Origin: Oscillospiraceae bacterium
Lineage (GTDB): Bacteria; Bacillota; Clostridia; Oscillospirales; Ruminococcaceae
Direction: 5' to 3'
DNA length: 64,000 bases
NCBI GenBank assembly: GCA_019424695.1
Contig: JAHYZA010000001.1
Coordinates: forward strand, 124,001 to 188,000
The notes beneath the pieces are model-generated. The model was given only the letters and a program-made list of their open reading frames with translations, made no database searches and had not been told where the DNA came from. Of the stretch, positions 52,301-59,022 are shown one piece after another (positions within the stretch are counted from its first letter, which is position 1; every line of letters starts with the position of its first letter). The position numbers and the translations under genes are program-made.

Positions 52301-53945
52301 CTTCTTCGGGTATGCCGATGCCGCCGATACCCTTTCGGTGTCCGGGACGGACGAGGGCGGCAGCAATCAGCAATTCACACTGCTCCAGCTGCTGACGGTG
52401 GACAATATTTCCGCCATTGAACTGGCCAAAACCTACATTTACAACAGCAGCGTCACCGGAATCACCGGCGGCTATCGCGTGCAGAGCGCCAATGTCTACG
52501 CGTGGAAAACCGTCGAGTGGGATGAGAACAAGGACAAAGCAGCCTGTGCCGGCGGCTTCGGCGGTTTGTTGCAGGCGGGTGTAGTCCGTTACTGCAATGC
52601 GCAGAATCTTCTGTCGGTGAGCGGCAAGAATTATGCCGGCGGTTTTGTGGCCCGCATGGGCAAAAGCTCCATCCTGAAAGCCAATGATGTGGCAACCAGC
52701 AGCGGCCTGGGCATCCTGGGAGACCTGGTGCAGCTCAGCGCCGGGGTGGGAGACGTTTTCGGCTCCCACATCCAGGACTCCAGTTTGAACGGTGTGGCCG
52801 GTGGCTACACGGTACTGGCGCAGGATGGCTGCCATGAGATCGCAGGCGGATTTGTGGGCTATGCGGATGTGTGCCGCATCAAGAACTGCACCGCGAAGAA
52901 TCTGCGGCTGGTCATGTCCGACGAAATTGCGGGCGGCTTCATGGGCGCCATGAGCGATGCCATGCTCATCAGTCTGGACGTGGGGCTTCTGCAGAAGATC
53001 CTGCAGGGCGTCACCGCGCAGCTGGATCTCATCAAGGCCAACCGCTCCAAAATCGAGAACGTCACCGTTACCGGTGTGAACACCTGGGACGGCTTCGACG
53101 TGTATGGCGGCGGCGCTACCGAGACCTCCGATGCCGATACGTCCATGGGGTATGCCGGTGCATTCCTGGGACTGAATTTCGGAAGCACCGTCACCGACGG
53201 CAATGCCGTGTATGCCGATACCGTCAAGGGCACGGCCGGGCAGATCAACCCCTATGTGGGCACACAGGAAAATACCGCTCTGCTCACCAATCTGCAGCTG
53301 GATGTGCTGCTGCAGCTTGTGGATCTGAAAGGCTGGCTCAGCAAGTCGGAAATCGAGCAAAGCACGTTTGAAACCCGCACCGGCAGTACGGAAACACCCC
53401 TGGAAGCCAACGCTGTGAAACACCAGGGGGCGGAGGCCATTTCCGATCTGTCCGCACCCTACGCGGTGTCGGCCAGTGAGGTGGACCTTATGGTGTGGGA
53501 AGTGACAAACACCCTGACGATCACGCAGGAACTGCAGTACGAGGACGGCGCGGTGCCCAATCTGGATGATCTGGACTACGAGTTTACCATTCAGGTTTTC
53601 CGGGACGGACTGCCTGTGCGTACGGCAACGCTGCATCCCGGCGAGAGTGTCGTTCTGGAAAATCCGGAGCCGGGAACCTATACGGTCCGGGAAGTGGCAG
53701 CTTCGGTGCTGCCCGGAAACATAACGCCTGCGCAGGAACAGACGGTTACGGTGGAAGCGGGCCAGGATGCCAGCGTGACGCTGACCAACCTGGTACGGGC
53801 GCTGGTGGCCGCGGAACCGTCGGAAGGCGGTACGACTGCCGGCAGTGTGTACGGCGGCAAATTCGTGGTCAACCATATTCCCACCGACGGGGAAGAACCC
53901 GAAACGATGGAAAACCCCTGCGAGCAACTGGAAATGCTGCCTTGA
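46368..53945 (+). CDS. Giant secreted repeat protein (GLUG/beta-helix-like) with C-terminal Cna-B-like domain
   Basis: A 2525-residue protein with a signal peptide (MRHKAKIRVLSCLLAVCLLG then LALPVAAEA), an acidic Glu/Pro-rich linker (to about residue 120), and a domain opening with YIVITNAAQLQAIG and YLIVNDIDLSGVNWTPW as in GLUG-type proteins. A long array of about 28 [AV]GG[FY]xG repeats (about residues 460-2270) and one Cna-B-like beta sandwich (about 2380-2475, TITQELQYED...YTVREV) follow. It ends without LPxTG or a membrane helix, so wall attachment must be indirect. GGGAGG precedes the ATG. First gene of the surface locus; ligand unknown. Confidence 0.85.
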   Translation: MRHKAKIRVLSCLLAVCLLGQLALPVAAEAAESSVASNDAVVAPLQGDEEVPIGNEEKADETVPEEIPETAAPDAAESSEPTDDVQGAAGENDNGKETPETAQEEPVEEDETPRENAADSGTVYTAESAYAVMNLADYGNISLDSYCYRYDTPVTVEKGTYENLLEYVTYEYTITTDMAFFNPIYTDEDGTEYIVITNAAQLQAIGTDKPVVGGWVTFHFNETQPEGLLGHEWIPAGSTIYGGDSTAETLEEVGVAPADFQDAISDGHGNTLTVSDGIGKTNYKYTRDANYLIVNDIDLSGVNWTPWDYSGKIIRGDVTLTDGTHRNPVISHITVVEDADTSTEAIDNARGTSQRGVGFFGAVFSPSSADDVEAEESDRPWWDIVGNLIDGLLGLLGGLLKTLGGLVTDVIGAIAGWKDISTLSVEAVTIEGLTLDHVSIQSDGLYQTKDSNGATVDNPMPMGGFAGQISGEVTVKNCRVDNLQPLKGQELVGGFVGKTVGATEYLLHGTTSGLDETLQGLGGVLDGTLDFLLPTDDLVGGLISKLGLRNLVPTRYKPAVITDCSVAMANGGTVAASNDYAGGFAGKIQGTQLTGCQVAGLSAVTARANVGGFAGRIANAYVLGLLQGLGVNLVNFPVGSEVTNCIVSGNALSVTSTASDNAGGTENALAYAGGFAGAVMASDVLYDGTEGQSCGVSGLSRVTATGSYVGGFAGYAGVGDLAEALNLLGDLLDLDLNLKNGQDGTIEVPLGTGLTQLLDTLLGVNLNAGILSLVGLNAAQLVGCQVEGNAYAVESTDGSRVGGFVGYLQGGRILEQPVEKRYSRVQATDKEGNPLFVSVSAVTNTDGAPVGAVYARLDAAGNVIYENVHGEPLTVTAVTPDNGARIYNLYDTVYMSPGKSGGYTAAILSTFRDEDWNAVTYTDGENDGAPIAKASELPGYPDIVVPVYQQRTTGEGYVQFTYHYMGKENGEEVALERTLYRDDRGSYYTRDENGVYTEFTQVDPEQLSVDALQVTVEDSMEDTASGTIVTTYIKGLASVSGTDYVGGVAGQAKLCSAADLLSNLTVEQYERFELNNIRLAGAEEGFTVTATAPGGRAGGAVGYAMGGDVVNVQVSHLKEVNAVSCAGGFAGQILPGTVAGQDGSGLKLLGLVSVSNLLTVVNAVHTFVNSSRVEGIPSGFTVTARNEEKNAAAGGFAGWSINSKFTDCTVANLSAAQADGYAGGFCAVADTGSVAGVLDKTFGGVDVKSLLGLSGVLSLLDTFPNRFSGCTVNVEENAPAYTVSAVPEGAADTPGERKDAQNRAAANGEFCGSAGGFVGYGTAVQVENCANENLALVDATSCAGGFGGRVTIGSVAQLGNAGILGSLAGVTGIATLLDCTASRITGSHCQGAAGGYTVTAFDRVTTETGSWTDEGMAGGFIGSLEGSHVEGSYANHIDTVRGEEYAGGFAGRMIPGDVARAAEDTGLLDSLIQIDGGLLSALQVMVPSVKNSYAKCVPCGGTVLAYGTDYADSTQTTTKIGVAGGYVGLNAGGQIWGNYDAPRTVWQLQDGEWTTVTLHTATVADRAAKTADYSGNAAGHETEVYGTGQTCDILQLLQVDASQYAGGYSGYTKAADLASLGNINLLDGLLDLSNLLSVGQVVVPTQRNTGITGPLRNVTQAQMAYLAARNTANQADFSKYYGYTVGHAETETAGGYCGVMTTGVMENCIAYDLISAEAVQQAGGFVGAMLTGGVAQADLQSSLLGGLLSGVTSVSDQLLEVVNAVVPVIKTSGVYGCWSGSQITAYNGSAGGFAGTVKGGQIWGENTTRPASPAWGEDAAGTESSVPAETSLNGEHPVKTYEAISNRCFTRNLRSVAASGPEGDAGGYVGTMGAASVASLGGLGLLNDLVSLPSNFLSLISATVPTVYYADVAAVDDWGFTVNGESGRSAGGFAGFLQGAQVGMKDHPTATAPDGSGDSNNIVVTGLRSVTAGDYAGGFFGYADAADTLSVSGTDEGGSNQQFTLLQLLTVDNISAIELAKTYIYNSSVTGITGGYRVQSANVYAWKTVEWDENKDKAACAGGFGGLLQAGVVRYCNAQNLLSVSGKNYAGGFVARMGKSSILKANDVATSSGLGILGDLVQLSAGVGDVFGSHIQDSSLNGVAGGYTVLAQDGCHEIAGGFVGYADVCRIKNCTAKNLRLVMSDEIAGGFMGAMSDAMLISLDVGLLQKILQGVTAQLDLIKANRSKIENVTVTGVNTWDGFDVYGGGATETSDADTSMGYAGAFLGLNFGSTVTDGNAVYADTVKGTAGQINPYVGTQENTALLTNLQLDVLLQLVDLKGWLSKSEIEQSTFETRTGSTETPLEANAVKHQGAEAISDLSAPYAVSASEVDLMVWEVTNTLTITQELQYEDGAVPNLDDLDYEFTIQVFRDGLPVRTATLHPGESVVLENPEPGTYTVREVAASVLPGNITPAQEQTVTVEAGQDASVTLTNLVRALVAAEPSEGGTTAGSVYGGKFVVNHIPTDGEEPETMENPCEQLEMLP
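47755..53175 (+). repeat. Array of about 28 GGF-type repeats with interleaved leucine-rich segments
   Basis: Codons for [AV]GG[FY]xG recur at about 47755, 47851, 48110, 48199, 48380, 48496, 48771, and so on to 52930 and 53156. Many come in pairs about 87-90 bp apart, and the pairs are spaced mostly 250-320 bp. Between pairs lie hydrophobic Leu/Gly/Val stretches such as LLGGLLSGVTSV. Counted by eye. Confidence 0.8.
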
Positions 53946-53997
53946 CAAGGCACAGTAAGGATTGGAATTTTCACAAACAGGGGAGAGGGGGAAACAA

Positions 53998-54936
53998 ATG
54001 TTGGATACATCCCGTAACCAGCCGGAGGAGCAGCCGGTGCAGAAGGCGGACCCCAAAAAGGCCCTTCGCAAAAAATGGGGGCGGCGGTCCCTTGTGGTCG
54101 CAGCGGCGGCCGTCTGTGCCCTGGTCGGCATCAGCGGCATGACCTACTCCTATTTTTCCGCCAAGGATCAGGTGGTCAACGAGCTGAAAACGTCCGATCT
54201 GGATTTTGAAATCCAGGAGCCTTCCTGGCAGGAACCGGACACGCCCGTGCGCCCCGGCGACGTACTGCCCAAAGACCCGCTGATCGTCAACACCGGCCAA
54301 ACGGATTTTGTGGTGCGGGTCAAGATCGAGGAGGTCTGGACGCGCAAGGCGGATGCGGCGGAATCGGCGGAAGCACCGCAAAGCATGATCGATCCGGGAT
54401 ATGTACGCTTTTTTGCGGCCAATTCCGGGGGAGAAGGCGCCGACGGCGCCTTTCCCGCACAGCAGCTGCTGAACATTTTGCAGGCAGACCAGCAGATTCA
54501 GGAGGAAAGCAAAAACTTTGCCTTGCGGCTGAACCTTATGCCCAATCTCCAAAATCCCAATACAGCGTACTGGAATCCGGAAAATCCGAATGGCTGGTAT
54601 CGTGGGAAAGGGGTGGACGGTCAGCCGTCGGAGTGGTTGTACTACAACCGGATTCTGCAGCCGGCACAGCAGACGGACCCGGTGTTCCGGGCGGTGACGA
54701 TCCGCAGGGGACAGGACCTGTATTCCCTGGAGGATATCATACCGGCGGAAGGGGAAGATGCCCAGACCGCCTATGAAAAGAAGCTGGCCGAGTACAACGC
54801 GTTGCTGGCGGAGTATGATCTGGATATTTACATCTATGCCGAAACCGTGCAGGCCGAACCGTTTGCATGGAAAGATGCCTGGAAAAGTGATTTGCCAGCA
54901 GGATGGGATGTCCAGTGGGGAGGAAGCGGAACGTGA
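53998..54936 (+). CDS. TasA-like protein with SipW-type signal peptide (first copy)
   Basis: A 312-residue exported protein. A cytoplasmic lead of about 35 residues (Gln/Lys-rich, ending ALRKKWGRR) is followed by a helix (SLVVAAAAVCALVGISG) and MTYSYFSAKDQVVNELK, the pattern of SipW-processed TasA/camelysin precursors. DPLIVNTGQTDFVVRVKIEE is the first beta-strand pair of the TasA-type domain. TasA forms amyloid-like matrix fibres in Bacillus. The ATG has GGGGAGAGGGGG upstream. Its stop overlaps the GTG of the signal peptidase gene. Confidence 0.8.
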   Translation: MLDTSRNQPEEQPVQKADPKKALRKKWGRRSLVVAAAAVCALVGISGMTYSYFSAKDQVVNELKTSDLDFEIQEPSWQEPDTPVRPGDVLPKDPLIVNTGQTDFVVRVKIEEVWTRKADAAESAEAPQSMIDPGYVRFFAANSGGEGADGAFPAQQLLNILQADQQIQEESKNFALRLNLMPNLQNPNTAYWNPENPNGWYRGKGVDGQPSEWLYYNRILQPAQQTDPVFRAVTIRRGQDLYSLEDIIPAEGEDAQTAYEKKLAEYNALLAEYDLDIYIYAETVQAEPFAWKDAWKSDLPAGWDVQWGGSGT

Positions 54937-55472
54937 AGAAAATCGGCAAATTTATAGGCGATGCGCTGTTCGTGCTGGTCCTTCTTGGCATGCTGGGCGG
55001 CAGCCTGCTGTTTGCCCTGAACCAGGACCCGAACAAAACGGTATTCGGGTATCGGGTGTACAATGTTCTGTCCGGCAGTATGGAGCCGGCCATCGGCAAG
55101 GGCGATCTGGTCATCGTCAGGGCGGTCCCGGCGGAGGAACTGCAGAACGGGGATATTGTGACCTACTACCCCACGGACGAAGCCGGGACTACGGTCACCC
55201 ACCGGGTGGTGAATACGCTGCTCAAGGACGGTCAGGTGCTGATCCAGACCAAGGGTGATGCCGCAGACCAGGCCGATCCGGTATTCCCCGGCGAAGCGGT
55301 CATCGGTGTGGTGGTATTCCACATCCCGCTGCTGGGGGCGGGAATCGCCTGGGTCCAGACCCACCTGCTTCTCAGCGTGGCAGTGGTGATCGCCGTCCTG
55401 GCGGTCTGGACGCTCCTGGGGTACTGGCAGAAAAAACGAGCCGGGAAAAAGACGGCGGCTCCGAACAGCTAA
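54933..55472 (+). CDS. sipW: SipW-type (ER-like) signal peptidase I
   Basis: A 179-residue membrane peptidase: N-terminal helix (ALFVLVLLGMLGGSLLFAL), the catalytic serine in VLSGSMEPAIGKGDLVIV, and a histidine in VTHRVV where typical bacterial enzymes use lysine, which defines the SipW/eukaryal-type group. A C-terminal helix and a basic tail (WQKKRAGKKT) follow. It probably cleaves the two flanking TasA-like precursors. GTG start at 54933 with GGGGAGG ten bases upstream; GTGA overlap with the previous gene suggests coupled translation. An ATG at 54903 is possible but lacks a ribosome site. Confidence 0.9.
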   Translation: MKKIGKFIGDALFVLVLLGMLGGSLLFALNQDPNKTVFGYRVYNVLSGSMEPAIGKGDLVIVRAVPAEELQNGDIVTYYPTDEAGTTVTHRVVNTLLKDGQVLIQTKGDAADQADPVFPGEAVIGVVVFHIPLLGAGIAWVQTHLLLSVAVVIAVLAVWTLLGYWQKKRAGKKTAAPNS

Positions 55473-55558
55473 GACTTCCGGTAGGGTCAAAGGTTGTAAT
55501 GCACACGTAAACTGTGTGTTTCAATATTTTATTTTCCAATAGAAAGGATGTACGTTAG

Positions 55559-56629
55559 ATGAAAAACAAAAAGAAGCTGGCGGCAGGCGCCGTGGCGCTG
55601 TCTGCGGTCCTGATTGCAGCGGGCACCTTCGCCTGGTTCACCACCACCGATAAGGTAGAGAATACTTTCCAGATGGACAACTTTGACGTATCCATCACCG
55701 AAGATTTCGATACGCCGGATGTGCCTCTGACGCCCGGTGCTGATGTCACCAAGGAAGTGGGCATCACCAACAGCGGCAATGTGGATGTTCTGGTTCGTGT
55801 CAAACTGGAGGAGACCCTGAAACTGCTGGAGATGGATGAGGAAAAGGAAAATAACGCACTGAAAGTCGAGTACACATCGCAGGAGCAGACGTCTGATCCT
55901 TACGTCCCGGTGCTCATCAGCGATGAGATGATCCAGGCGTATAAGGAAAAGTATACTGATTATTCCGCCACCGCACGGGAAAAAGGAGTCCCGGGAACCA
56001 TTACCGTCCTTCGTAAGACAACCAAAACTGGCGACAATACGGTCTACAGCTATGTTGCCTACGTGACGGCAACCAACCAGCTGGTTAAAGTGACACCCAA
56101 TGGAGATAATGCCGAAACCCCTGACAGTTTTACGGTGGAATATGCTTATAATAAGCGCAAAGCTGCTAGTGATGGTAAGTACGAAGTCATCGCCACCCAT
56201 GGCAAGGATGACAGTGCATTGAAGGACTACTATGGGAGTGGCAACGACTTCCACACCGATGCGGTGACGCTGAGTTTTGATGAAAAGGTCTCTACCGACG
56301 GAACGTTAAACGCCGATACGACCTGGTTCCTCGCGGATGACGGCTATTTCTACTATACCAAGGCATTGAACGGTTCCTCCATTTCTGATCCGCTGCTCAA
56401 ATCGGTTAAAATCAACGAAGAGGCCGGCAACGCGCTCAAGGGTGCTACTTATACCATCACACCGGAGATGCAGGCTGTGCAGGTAGATTATGCGGCTGCT
56501 TCTTCTGCCTGGAGCGACATGTGTGGTGAAGAACCGAGTGCAAGCACGCCCGCAACAAAGGACGATGCTAAGCAGGTGGTTTATAATATTGTCAACTATG
56601 GTCACGCAAGCAAGACCGCGACGGAGTAA
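55559..56629 (+). CDS. TasA-like protein with SipW-type signal peptide (second copy)
   Basis: A 356-residue exported protein. The start MKNKKKLAAGAVALSAVLIA followed by AGTFAWFTTTDKVENTFQ is a textbook SipW-dependent signal. FDVSITEDFDTPDVPLTPG and KEVGITNSGNVDVLVRVKLEE give the TasA-type beta domain, and a second acidic/aromatic region follows to residue 356. It differs from the 53998-54936 product in most residues, so the two may be major and minor fibre subunits (inference). GAAAGGA lies upstream. A perfect 26-bp palindrome follows the gene. Confidence 0.85.
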   Translation: MKNKKKLAAGAVALSAVLIAAGTFAWFTTTDKVENTFQMDNFDVSITEDFDTPDVPLTPGADVTKEVGITNSGNVDVLVRVKLEETLKLLEMDEEKENNALKVEYTSQEQTSDPYVPVLISDEMIQAYKEKYTDYSATAREKGVPGTITVLRKTTKTGDNTVYSYVAYVTATNQLVKVTPNGDNAETPDSFTVEYAYNKRKAASDGKYEVIATHGKDDSALKDYYGSGNDFHTDAVTLSFDEKVSTDGTLNADTTWFLADDGYFYYTKALNGSSISDPLLKSVKINEEAGNALKGATYTITPEMQAVQVDYAAASSAWSDMCGEEPSASTPATKDDAKQVVYNIVNYGHASKTATE

Positions 56630-56661
56630 GGAACTCTGGTTGTAAATCAATCCCGAAAGAC

Positions 56662-56687
56662 GGCGGATGCCGGTACCGGCATCCGCC
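56662..56687. terminator. Perfect 26-bp palindrome between TasA-like and anchor genes
   Basis: GGCGGATGCCGGT followed directly by its own reverse complement. It would form a strong hairpin with a minimal loop but has only CTTTG after it, so it may be an attenuator or an mRNA stability element that lowers expression of the downstream anchor and sortase genes. Confidence 0.6.
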
Positions 56688-56707
56688 CTTTGCAAGGAGG
56701 CTGAAGC

Positions 56708-58129
56708 ATGCAAAACCGAATAAGCCGGTGGCTGTTGGCGGCCATGCTGGGCTTCAGCCTTGCTGCAAGGGGGGCAAGCCCTGTTCTGGCCGCGACCCAA
56801 GACTACACCCGTACCTACGATACGGCGGCCAATACCATCGTTTACACGATAGAGCCCGGGGCAGGGGACCGGGTGACGATCTCCTGCAATGATGTGGCCA
56901 ACAGCCTGATGACGCAGCTCACCGAGCCGGGGCAGGCGTCTGAGATCGCCGTCCGCTTTGTAAACAACAGCAATCGCACGTATGTCTTTGATACCTGCGA
57001 TTTCACCACCGAAAATTATATCGACCGAGATGTGCCCGTTGCCTCCCCCGGCCTGCCCGAAACACCGGGCTATACCATCCGTACCCGGCCGCCCCAGACG
57101 GAGGGGGCGCTGACCGATCAACGAGGATTTGACGGTAATCTTATCCCCTACAGCATGACGGTTTTGCGGTCGGTGACCACCCCGCTCAAGGCGGTGTACA
57201 GTGTGCAGGACAGTGCCGATGTTTCGGTACTGCAGGTACTGCATCTGGAGGACCGGCTGCAATCCATGGGGTATGACTCCTACGCCGGGTATCTGCTGGA
57301 CTATTATAAAACCAACTGCACCGATCCCACCCATACCTGCCGCCAGGCCACCAGTCTGATGGAACTGCATCCCAGCCATCAGTGCGAGATTCTGGGCTCC
57401 GAAACGTTCGGTTACACCGGCCAGTCTGAGATTCGCCAGCCGCGGACGATTTCCATCCAGGAACTGCAGACCGATCCGGCGTATTACGATTTCCGCGTGC
57501 TGGGCTGGGGCACACGGGTTACCGGCCCGACGGGGGAGCGCCGCGTTGAGCAGGACTATGAAATCATGGAGACCGATCCTGAGATCATCGCCCTGGGATA
57601 CCGCTATCTTTACGCGTACGGTCTGTACTTTTCTTTTGACGGTACCGGTATTGAACTGCCGACTTCGGCGGAACAGCTGACCCGCAACAACCTGGAACTG
57701 ATGAACTATATGGTAAAGGCGCCGTCGGTACAGGGACAGCTGGATGTACTCAAAACGCTGCAGCTGGCGCCCGGGCAGTCCATCACGCTGCCCCATGTGA
57801 CGCTGGAAGTCCAGCTGCCCAACAGCTATGATATGCGCGCCATGGATTTTGGCTTTTCGCTGTCCTTCACTGCCACCGGAAAAGCGCCGGACAACACGCC
57901 TTCGGCTCCGCCGGATTCTCAGCAGACGAAGCAGTCCGGTACCACGGCAAGCAAACCGGCCGAAACGACCACCGCGGAAGCGTTGGCGGCGCCCGGCAGT
58001 TCCGCCGATGTGCCCAAGACCGGGGATGACGGAAGACTGCTTCGCTGGCTCGCGGTTTTCGCCGCAGCGTCCGTGCTGCTGGTGCTCGTTCGCCGTAAAA
58101 TGAAACAGGAAGAAAAGGAAACGCCATGA
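56708..58129 (+). CDS. Cell-wall-anchored surface protein with VPKTG sorting signal
   Basis: A 473-residue protein: signal peptide (ISRWLLAAMLGFSLAARGAS), exterior beta-rich region of about 360 residues with five or six cysteines (for example TNCTDPTHTC), a Ser/Thr/Pro-rich linker (about 400-435), the sorting motif VPKTGD, a membrane helix (WLAVFAAASVLLVLV) and a basic tail RRKMKQEEKE. It is the only sortase substrate in the locus and may tether the TasA-like fibres or the giant protein to the wall, like a TapA or pilus-base protein (inference). The sortase gene overlaps its stop (ATGA). Confidence 0.87.
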   Translation: MQNRISRWLLAAMLGFSLAARGASPVLAATQDYTRTYDTAANTIVYTIEPGAGDRVTISCNDVANSLMTQLTEPGQASEIAVRFVNNSNRTYVFDTCDFTTENYIDRDVPVASPGLPETPGYTIRTRPPQTEGALTDQRGFDGNLIPYSMTVLRSVTTPLKAVYSVQDSADVSVLQVLHLEDRLQSMGYDSYAGYLLDYYKTNCTDPTHTCRQATSLMELHPSHQCEILGSETFGYTGQSEIRQPRTISIQELQTDPAYYDFRVLGWGTRVTGPTGERRVEQDYEIMETDPEIIALGYRYLYAYGLYFSFDGTGIELPTSAEQLTRNNLELMNYMVKAPSVQGQLDVLKTLQLAPGQSITLPHVTLEVQLPNSYDMRAMDFGFSLSFTATGKAPDNTPSAPPDSQQTKQSGTTASKPAETTTAEALAAPGSSADVPKTGDDGRLLRWLAVFAAASVLLVLVRRKMKQEEKETP

Positions 58130-58848
58130 CGCACCGGAACATGTATCGCTTGCTCTGTGCGGTGCTGGTTGCCGTGCTCTGTGTTTCCGGCTGGCAGATC
58201 GGACGGATTCTACTGGAATACCGGGCGGCGGAGCGCACCTATACCGAAGCGGCAGAACTCTCTCTTCCCGCAACGGGAGAAACGGCGGCAAAACGGAATT
58301 TTGAAGCCTTGCGGCAACAGAACCCCGATATTGTGGCATGGCTCACCATCCCGGGGACCGCCATCAATTATCCGGTGCTGCAAGGGCAAGACAATCGATA
58401 TTACCTGAACCACCTGGTTACGGGAAAACAAAATCCATCCGGCAGCATTTTCCTGGATTGCCGTGTGGCGGCGGATTTCCGCGATGGGTATAACATTGTG
58501 TATGGGCACAATATGTTGGACGGAACGATGTTTTCCGATCTGACGGATTACAGCGACCCGTCCTTTTATAGCGGGCATCCGACGGGTACGTTGGAGACGC
58601 CCGATGAAACACTGGAAGTGCGTTTCTTTGCGGGAATTGTGGCGGATGCGCAAGACCCCCTCTGGATGGATTCCCGGGAAAATGATAAGTTTGACGACTG
58701 GCTCGGACAGGTGCGGCAGCGCTCCTACTTTGACAGCCAAATTACCCCCTCGGCGCAGGACCGGCTTGTGGCGCTGGTGACCTGCAACAATCTATCGGGC
58801 AGCGAACGCTTTGTCCTGTTCGGGATTCTGTCCCCCGGCGCTGAATGA
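58126..58848 (+). CDS. srtB: Class B sortase
   Basis: A 240-residue transpeptidase with an N-terminal membrane anchor (LLCAVLVAVLCVSGWQIG) and sortase B core: NPDIVAWLTIPGTAINYPVLQG, the catalytic histidine in NIVYGHNM, the cysteine in LVTCNN and the arginine in GSERFVLFG. The long helix between strands 6 and 7 typical of class B is present (WMDSRENDKFDDWLGQVRQRS). The 4-bp ATGA overlap with the VPKTG gene strongly suggests this protein is its substrate. The locus ends here, with a stem-loop but no clear T run. Confidence 0.92.
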   Translation: MTHRNMYRLLCAVLVAVLCVSGWQIGRILLEYRAAERTYTEAAELSLPATGETAAKRNFEALRQQNPDIVAWLTIPGTAINYPVLQGQDNRYYLNHLVTGKQNPSGSIFLDCRVAADFRDGYNIVYGHNMLDGTMFSDLTDYSDPSFYSGHPTGTLETPDETLEVRFFAGIVADAQDPLWMDSRENDKFDDWLGQVRQRSYFDSQITPSAQDRLVALVTCNNLSGSERFVLFGILSPGAE

Positions 58849-58879
58849 AGGAACTGCGAATGTCAGGGAAAAGTACCAC

Positions 58880-58914
58880 CTTCCCGGACGATCTTTTGCA
58901 AGATTTGCCGGAAG
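58880..58914 (+). other. Stem-loop after srtB
   Basis: CTTCCCGG / CCGGAAG (one bulge) with an inner ATCTT/AAGAT pair and TTGC loop. It is followed by an A run, not Ts, so terminator function is doubtful on the plus strand. Confidence 0.4.
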
Positions 58915-58957
58915 TGTAAAAAAATGCGGCGCAAGGTGTAAAATCTTGAAAAATCCC

Positions 58958-58986
58958 TTGCTGTTGCCGGGGGAATCCGCTATAAT
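58958..58986 (+). promoter_or_regulatory. Promoter of the HD-domain gene
   Basis: TTGCTG, 17 bp spacer, TATAAT, 36 bp before the ATG at 59023. Confidence 0.7.
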
Positions 58987-59022
58987 GAACCCGTTGGAGT
59001 GATGCGACCAAAGGAGATGCCT

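Noticed and set aside
48708..54140. 1810-codon open frame on the minus strand, antisense to the giant surface gene
   Set aside because: It mirrors the codon bias and repeats of the plus-strand gene, has no ribosome site or recognisable domain, and the plus frame has signal peptide, repeats and a Cna-B-like domain.
56662..56687. Insertion-sequence end or attachment site suggested by the perfect palindrome
   Set aside because: No transposase, integrase, target duplication or second copy is visible in the window.
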